A stretch of DNA of 64,000 nucleotides from Fennellomyces sp. T-0311 (Eukaryota > Mucoromycota > Mucoromycetes > Mucorales > Lichtheimiaceae). The notes beneath the pieces were generated by a model. That model made no database searches and was not told where the DNA came from. It was given only the letters and a program-made list of their open reading frames with translations. The translations under genes were made by a program, and so were the position numbers. Below, piece by piece: positions 57,567 to 64,000 of the stretch. Location of the stretch: the NCBI GenBank assembly GCA_025266875.1, contig JALLLT010000015.1:868001-932000 (forward strand), in the 5' to 3' direction. Position 1 is the stretch's first letter. Each line of letters opens with the position of its first letter.

Positions 57567-58253
57567 ATGACGAACTCCTCGACAAGGGAACTCATTCTCT
57601 ACTTGGAACCTATGCATGGTTCCCCTTTCCGGATTCATGTCGACAATTTCATTGAAAATTCCCGTATGCGATTCCATTTTACCACAGCCTGCAAATACGA
57701 TTGCCATTCTAGTATGACAGGTTTCTTCAGCGTCCAGCAAAACGACCTACAGCAAATCATCGACACGTTGAATACGATTATACATAGCAAAAGTACGTTG
57801 CTAGGACGCGATACGCCCAAAGTAAAAACAACACCGTTACTCGTAAGAAAGGCGACCGCAATCATAGACCAAGGGACACAACAACCGCGGGTCATTAACG
57901 AGTTTCCTGTCCACCTTTTATTACCATTGGCAGCACCGGAACCATATCATAAAGTAGTGTCTGAATTTGCGGAAAAATATCCCGCCATTCGTCCCAAAGC
58001 AATCAACCACATCAGTCTTGGGTATTGGGATGAGCCACATGCAACACCCGAGCAAAACGCAAAGTGGAATCGGTTGGTGCTGGAAGATCGTTTGATGGAA
58101 CGTATGTATGAAGCTGCACGAGAGACGTTTAGAAATGATATTAGCCCTAACGAATGGGATATCGTGTTGTATGAGCGAACGCTGAAGGGTGTAAACGTTG
58201 GCAACCGACATGAATTCATGGAACGGGGCCGATGGCCAGCAACTCGCCAATAA
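57567..58253 (+). CDS. 2H phosphoesterase-like protein
   Basis: Single-exon ORF of 228 aa. The ATG at 57567 is the first in frame. Two H-x-S motifs with hydrophobic surroundings occur 100 residues apart: His47-Ser-Ser49 in YDCHSSMTGFF and His148-Ile-Ser150 in INHISLGYW. This spacing is that of the 2H superfamily (RNA ligase/cyclic phosphodiesterase-like). A basic tail with WDIVLYERTLKGV completes the fold. Such enzymes hydrolyse 2',3'-cyclic phosphates or related bonds in RNA metabolism; the exact substrate is unknown. It starts 144 bp after the Fanzor stop on the same strand. Its stop lies 4 bp from the ARMC7 stop, so the two transcripts must overlap at their ends. Confidence 0.65.
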   Translation: MTNSSTRELILYLEPMHGSPFRIHVDNFIENSRMRFHFTTACKYDCHSSMTGFFSVQQNDLQQIIDTLNTIIHSKSTLLGRDTPKVKTTPLLVRKATAIIDQGTQQPRVINEFPVHLLLPLAAPEPYHKVVSEFAEKYPAIRPKAINHISLGYWDEPHATPEQNAKWNRLVLEDRLMERMYEAARETFRNDISPNEWDIVLYERTLKGVNVGNRHEFMERGRWPATRQ

Positions 58254-58257
58254 AAAG

Positions 58258-59008
58258 CTATGTCTGAAAGTAATCCGTCAGAAACAGCGTCGCAATCGTG
58301 TTGATCCGCTTATCCGTTTGGGGATCCTGAAGACGAAGCAAGCCCTCTTTCAGTGCGGGCGTTACGATGACTAATTGTACATATGTTAGCAAAGGATACA
58401 GCAAGACTGAAACTCTTGCTACCTGGCCGAGAAGATTCATTTACAAGGAACATGAGCGCAACCATTGCATTAATAACGGCGTCGGTGGTACAAGGCCGTT
58501 GGCTGTTGCTCACAACGATAGCAGCAATCTTTTCAATATTCTCCGGCTTTGACAGGATATAGTGGCTGTGCTGTGGATCTATACCATCATCTGTCAGCAT
58601 AGTCTTCTGTGTTGCTAAAATAGAAACGAACCTCGACAAATATTGGTTAGGCCACCCATGCCGAACTCCTTCAAAAGTGGATCAGGTTGCTCTATGGCAT
58701 CTGTCCAACGAGTTCCGCGTTAAAATATAATTATATCCTGGTAGATGCGTTTATACTTACCAAGAAACACGTCGACTGCATAGACCTGCCAAAGCCAATC
58801 GTGATTGATCGCATCGTATGCAAAGTTCGCAAAGGGTTGGCCAGCACTTGCTGTTTAAGCCTCTAAACATGAGTAAGCACAATGCTAATAAGGTAGTTTG
58901 AAACAAGCATACCCAGATCTTTTGTCGAATTGTACTCTTGCACCAAATTGGCCAAGAAAACTGTTCGCGATCGGGACCGGGCTGCACACGATGTCGTTTA
59001 CGGGACAT
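58258..59008 (-). CDS. ARMC7: Armadillo repeat-containing protein 7 homologue, with an apparent frameshift
   Basis: Five exons (59008-58913, 58850-58761, 58700-58632, 58578-58423, 58370-58258) encode about 175 aa. ARMC7 blocks are clear: LANLVQEYNSTKDL, ANFAYDAINHDWLWQVYAVDVFLD, LLKEFGMGGLTNICRD, HYILSKPENIEKIAAIV, VINAMVALMFLV and INTIATLFLTDYF. ARMC7 is a small nuclear protein tied to the U2 snRNP/SF3b assembly. In exon 1 the ATG frame (MSRKRHRVQPGPDREQ) and the LANLV frame differ by one base; a T missing from the run at 58957-58960 would explain it. All later exons are in phase. Either the sequence has an error there or the allele is broken. Its ATG lies 55 bp from that of the divergent PPR gene. 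Confidence 0.8.
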
Positions 59009-59063
59009 AGGAAATAATTTCTGAGTTTGGCCAGGATACGCTTTTGTTGTTGTTGTCACGACA

Positions 59064-60879
59064 ATGCTTCGATCGCGCTTGATCTGTGCAGCATGTTGCA
59101 AACGTCTGTTCCTTACAGCATCAAAGAGTACGTGACAGCTTCCGATCATGACATGCAACTGCGATTAACATTGATCTTTATACAGCTCCTGCCACGCGAC
59201 CGCGTACAATATCATACACATCACGATTCAGGAACGTCGACGCTCTTACTCGTCCTTCTCCGCATTCAAGGAGCAACGTCAAGTGGCTACTAAAAACGCT
59301 GTACTAAACGAATATGCAAGCAATGAAGAGTTTCTGGAAGATATCAATAAAAAGATGCGACAAACGCTGGATATGGCATCTATCCTTAGTCTAACGGGAA
59401 AGTCCACCGTCAGCAAGATACTAGGTCTTGCAAAAAGACTGGATGAAGCAAACATTCCTTACGACGCAAACATCTACGAATGTCTCCTCAGCGCTTATTC
59501 AAAGGCAGACGATATCGACCAAGCAATGGCATTATTCGATCATATGCGAAACAACAACGTCCGACCCACTGTCAAGTTTTTCCACAACGCGCTTCAGGTA
59601 TAACAACACATCAGACACACCAGCTTAAACTGACACGTATGGATTAGCTCGCATCACAATTCGCCGATCCCAAACTGCAAGCGTGGATATTGGAAGAAAT
59701 GGAACGCGTGGGATATAATCCAAAGATGAGGCCCGTGTACGGCCATATGCTCACCTGCATGCGGAACAATGGCGAAATCGAACGGGCATTTGATACACTG
59801 GAAAGGATGAGGCTGGAAGGCGTCACCCCAACACTGCACATGTATCGCCAGCTGGTGGATATGTGTGTCCAATTCAACCATCCGGATATGGCTTATGATA
59901 TGCTGAAAGGAGCAGCAATACTGGACACCTTTGCTGGACGCTACAACTACATGTATATGAACCTACTACGGTCTGCGGCATTAAATAGCTCGGTAAGATT
60001 GGGCTGTGTGTTTCCGGTACAGGTACTAAATGCCTGTTGTAGCACGAGATTGTGAAGGATATGTGGAAAATTGCTGTTTTGGACCACAACATCGCGCCGG
60101 ACGAAGGGCTTTGTCACTATGTATTGCATGTTGCGGCGCACTATGGCGACTCAAGTTTGGGTAGCGACGTGATCCGCGTGATTGGGAAGCTTGGATACCC
60201 TTACAAAGAAAGCCACTTTGCACCACTGATTGAGGCGTTTGCTGCGACTGGGGACTGGAAAAGCACACTCAAGGTACTTCACTTGATGCGCGCGGCGGGC
60301 ATCACACCAAGTCAAGGCACCGCACGACCTATCGCCTACAAACTCGGGAAAGATGTAGAGGCAATACGACTTGCGCGGGATTCGTTGGCGCAGTTGAAAA
60401 AGGAGGATTCGCTCGATATTCTCGCTTTCAATCTTATCATCCATTCCTTTGCGTACAATAACGAATATGAAGACGCAATGGAAACATTTGGAAGGGCTGC
60501 TGAACTGGGAGTGACGATCGATCTTGAAACAATCCATGCCATCTTGGATGCATGTATCCACGCCGAAGAAGCCGTGATGGGGGCCAAGATATTTGACAAG
60601 TATGCCCATGGGAACCTCAGTCCCAATGCAACCACCTTGAGCAAGATGGTCACTCTCATGTGCACTCAGGATAACTATGAAGATGCGTTCAAGTATCTGG
60701 AGCAAATGAAGTCGATGGGTTTCGTGCCGTTACGCGGTTGCTACTATCGTCTTGTCAAAAAACTGGCAAGTAACCAAGATTCAAGACTTGCAATAGCGCT
60801 GGATGACATGAAGACATGTGGCTATGATGTAACCGCATATTTGCAAGAACATCTGGATAGACATGCTCCTCGTTACTAG
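59064..60879 (+). CDS. Pentatricopeptide repeat protein, probably mitochondrial
   Basis: Four exons (59064-59131, 59186-59597, 59648-59992, 60043-60879) give 553 aa. The start MLRSRLICAACCKRLF, with Arg, Lys and no acid, is a likely mitochondrial presequence. At least six PPR-like 35-residue helical pairs follow, for example IYECLLSAYSKADDIDQAMA, YGHMLTCMRNNGEIERAFD, FNLIIHSFAYNNEYEDAMET and LSKMVTLMCTQDNYEDAFKY. PPR proteins bind organelle RNA and control its processing, stability or translation. The first donor is uncertain: GTGACA at 59132 keeps the frame, but the stronger GTACGT four bases earlier does not. The remaining junctions are standard. Confidence 0.85.
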
Positions 60880-61075
60880 ACAAAGTGCCTCCTAAAATCT
60901 GTAAATAATATACATTTTGTTTATAAAGCGACCTCGTAATTTACGCGATACTATACCTTCCTATCTCCAAGCAGCATGTCGCGTGGGACACCAACGAACG
61001 AATCCCAGCTGTGGATGAAATTGAGGTCGAGGAAATCAAAGCTTCTTACGCGTCCAACAAAAAGAAAGAGTGGCA

Positions 61076-64000
61076 ATGGCGATGGTCAAGCATCGTTTTG
61101 CCGAGATTCACCAAGCATACGCTGCCGACGAAACCGAAAAACTGTGGACGACGTTAACAAACCCGGATTTATCAGTTATTGCGGTCTCTAGCGTCTGTGA
61201 CAAGATTGTTGCCAGTGTACAAGCTGGTTCTTTTCGATTCAAGGACACCATACTCCATTTGCAAAATCTTGTTTTGACCAGCAACAATCGGTTAAAGACT
61301 AGCGTATACCTTCGATCCATTACGTTGCTATTGCAATGCCATGCACAGCTAAAAGAGTTTCACGACGCGATCGACCTTGTTCTGACATCGTCGCCTACGG
61401 GTATTGTACACCCGTTCATTGTCATTTGTCGACAGCGACCCGAACTTGGCGACGATGTTTTCTTTGAGGTGGACTTTTTACTCGCGCAGTACGACGAATC
61501 TTATGACTACAGCTTGTTGGATAGCATGGGTACCTTTTTTGACAGCGTTCTACTGGCCGCGAGCAACGCACAGAGGATGGCACTTCTCCATCGCTTTGCA
61601 AACACTTATCCGTCAACAGCATTGCGCGCCGAGCTTTACTACTATTTAGTCGATGTGCTCCAACGATATCCGACACGAAGGGCCATGTCGTTTTATCTCC
61701 AGTTGGTCGACTATATTTCGACAGTGTTCACGAGCCCCGAAGTCCCGGAAGACGAGCTTCGATCGATTGCCACCACCGTTTTCTATCAGCTACTCTGTAG
61801 AGCATACGATGCTGCTACCTATGGGTACCCATCATTGCCCTATTTACAGCGTCTTGATCGAGTCTACGGAACGCGTGACATATGCAGCGATCAGCCACTG
61901 ACAGCACCCAACTTTTACTTGATATGGACCAGTTTATCCTATCTGTTATTGACTACGCAAACCGTTCATGATCAACAAGTTGTTCTAAAGATGATGCAAG
62001 AAGCTATTCGACGCAATAAATCCTCTGATAAGACTTTGCTTGTTGCGATTCTACCACTTCTCCAAACATGGACAGAAATTGTGGAGAACGATGCAGCAGC
62101 GAAACAGCGCAAGTCATCAACATTGGAGATGCTGGCTCAGGTGACGGAGAATGCATCTATCGAAGTGAAAGATAAAGCAGCAATCAAGAATGATGTAAGT
62201 TAATCGGAGGACTCCCTTTATGAGAGATGCTTGTATAGTAACCGTTGGCTTCAAAAGATGATCCAAGAATTGGAAGAATACGGTGTGACAGGCGCCATGG
62301 CTAATATGATACCTTACCTTTTTCACTTCTTGGACAATCAACTAGACGACACTGGTGTGCCGACAAACTCGGTATCTCATATCCATGCTCTTATGTTTAC
62401 GGCTCCATACGTATTCCACACCAACACCAACATCCGCCATTCTAATCTCAAACGCCTTGCTGACTTGTCGTCTGTTACGACAGGAACATACTCTTTCAAA
62501 TTTTCTGTTTTTTTGCTTACTCTATACCTGATGCGATCCAAGGATATCATGACGAGCGAAACATTCCTGTTCATCTATCATACTGTAATTCCTACACTTG
62601 TTGATGTTAACGATCCAACTACAACAGCGAAAATTCTCCAAACTGTACTCCCTATGATCCAAGGCTCCCATTCATCGCAGGCACGGGGCACAGCCATGGC
62701 CGCAGTTGGATTTAAGACGCTGGTAAGCATCTTTGAACGACAACCGCGAGTATGGCACGAAGTCAAAAGGGCGATGGCAAACTGGATTTTACACCGCAAG
62801 TCAACTCTCCGACCGGATGACAAGTTAGCTATCCAAATGGAACTAGCTGTTCTGACCAGCATGCGCGACCTTTGCAAGACACGCCCTCGAACTTGTGCTC
62901 AAGATATCCTTCCAATGGTGTCTCGCTGCTTCAGTCATCGTCTAATCTGAACGTAGCATCTTTGGCGCTTATCTTGGAAATCATGTGTGCCTGCATAGCA
63001 GCGGGACTTGCGGAACCTCGATCCATGTGGAATGTGGCAATAAGCTATATCGCAGCGTTTGCGATGGAGCGCGAGCAGGATATGATGGTAGTACTATGGA
63101 CAAAGATGTGTGATTTCTTTGCCATTGTGGGAGACGTTGATGAAGGTATGGACCCAAAAGATGGTACCGTTAGTTTTTGCTAACGTGTACTATTCTAGTG
63201 TCAGAATCATATTATGAGTTCAAGGATGATGTCCTTTTCAACTATATTGAACCTTTGATGTCGTCCGAAATCACCAGTATCCGATCATCTGCACTTACTG
63301 CACTATCACACTTTTCGGCTTCGGATATTATGTGTTCTACCGGAAAAGTCCAAGCAGTACACAGACGAAATCGTTGCGAATCCAATGATGCTGATACCAA
63401 GGTTCTTGCACAACTACTTTCGCACGAACTCGACCATATGCGTCGCAACTTGTTCAAGGAAGATGCTCCATCCAAACCAAAGGTAGAAGAAACAAAAGAC
63501 GTCAATACCAAGCGTTGCATAGGCACCAAAGAAGCGGATTTAGCGGGCCGCTTTGTCAAGGCATGGGAACAAGCAGGAACTGCTCCAGGTGTTCGGGCAG
63601 GGTATGCTATTGCAGTTTTGCATACTACCGCGAGTACATGAGTGATCCATCATCTTCATCTAGCGGAATCCATGACCAAAAGCTAAATGGTATCGTTGCT
63701 TATCCATCCGATTGGTGATATCGGTCTCACCGACCATTTGCTGTGTGCGTATATCTTGCCTTTCCGGTGGATATCTCTATTTGAAACGGCACTTGGCTTC
63801 GAAGAATTCGACGCTAGAGACGAAAGGAGCACGGATACTTGACGATTTACAGACACGACTGGAGAAAAGCACGGTACCTGGAACAACTTGCACAACTTTT
63901 TGGCGATAACCGGGTTCACATTGACAGCACATCGTCTGTCACCCTCATTTGGAGCATCATGCGCCGCCAAGCTTATCGATCTCCTGTGTTCAAAATATAT
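61076..64000 (+). CDS. FOCAD: Focadhesin (FOCAD) homologue, 3' end cut by the window; several frameshifts
   Basis: The first exon (61076-62194, 373 codons) is a long helical-repeat region. Further parts run from about 62231 to 63145 and from 63199 on. DUF3730/FOCAD features are visible: helical HEAT-like repeats, LCKTRPRTCAQDILPMVSSL, MWNVAISYIAAFAMERE, YEFKDDVLFNYIEPLMSSEI and ALSHFSA, then GTAPGVRAGYAIAV. Human FOCAD stabilises the SKI mRNA-decay complex. The frame breaks by one base at least at 62918-62924, 63331-63340, 63382-63383, 63616-63619 and 63690-63715, and the first intron (44 nt with TATAG) is out of phase. The 5' exon is intact. It is a real homologue whose 3' part is either badly sequenced or decaying. 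Confidence 0.75.

Noticed and set aside
60940..61075. Coding-like frame with VAWDTNERIPAVDEIEVEEI before the FOCAD start
   Set aside because: It has no ATG or clear splice link to FOCAD or the PPR gene, and other frames over the same bases are equally open, so it was not called.

Overview
The window reads as nuclear DNA of a filamentous early-diverging fungus, most likely Mucoromycota. Genes are intron-rich with short introns (mostly 45-110 nt) that start GTAAGT or GTATGN, often carry a CTAAC-like branch point and end in AG. The gene set mixes fungal genes (PAM17, TVP15, a NEM1-type phosphatase, a choice-of-anchor A surface protein) with genes shared with animals and usually missing from yeasts (CYRI/FAM49, FOCAD, ARMC7, TMEM223, NCS1). 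Exons were joined by hand; nearly every model below adds up to an intact reading frame, and the exceptions are stated.

Layout. 1-5.3 kb: two short F-box/LRR-like paralogues and a secreted choice-of-anchor A protein. 5.9-14.3 kb: aldehyde dehydrogenase, TVP15, PAM17, a third F-box/LRR-like paralogue and a monocarboxylate-type MFS transporter. 14.3-17.1 kb: nearly empty. 17.1-28.2 kb: a small hydrophilic gene, then three minus-strand genes in a row, TMEM223, cactin and PRP8; the last two act in splicing. 28.2-37.8 kb: a transposon-rich gene desert with an apparently intact Tc1/mariner element, two MITEs and decayed coding-like fragments. 37.8-41.5 kb: an NT-C2 protein, a NEM1-type phosphatase and the calcium sensor NCS1. 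42.4-46.9 kb: a tandem pair of TPR/F-box/LRR proteins of identical length. 50.4-52.9 kb: a Ras GTPase convergent with the Rac regulator CYRI. 53.4-57.5 kb: a decayed ORF, then a 17-exon Fanzor (eukaryotic TnpB-like RuvC nuclease). 57.6-64 kb: a 2H phosphoesterase-like gene, ARMC7, a PPR protein and a FOCAD homologue cut by the window end.

The main discoveries are (1) the Fanzor gene, with all three RuvC acidic motifs in one continuous 779-codon frame and a candidate guide-RNA stretch just downstream; (2) a predicted 2-nt exon in the Ras gene, plus 10-, 11- and 25-nt exons in TVP15 and NCS1, which points to unusually efficient micro-exon definition; (3) an intact mariner element; and (4) a cluster of one-base frameshifts in the last 5 kb (ARMC7, FOCAD) that are either sequence errors or real decay.
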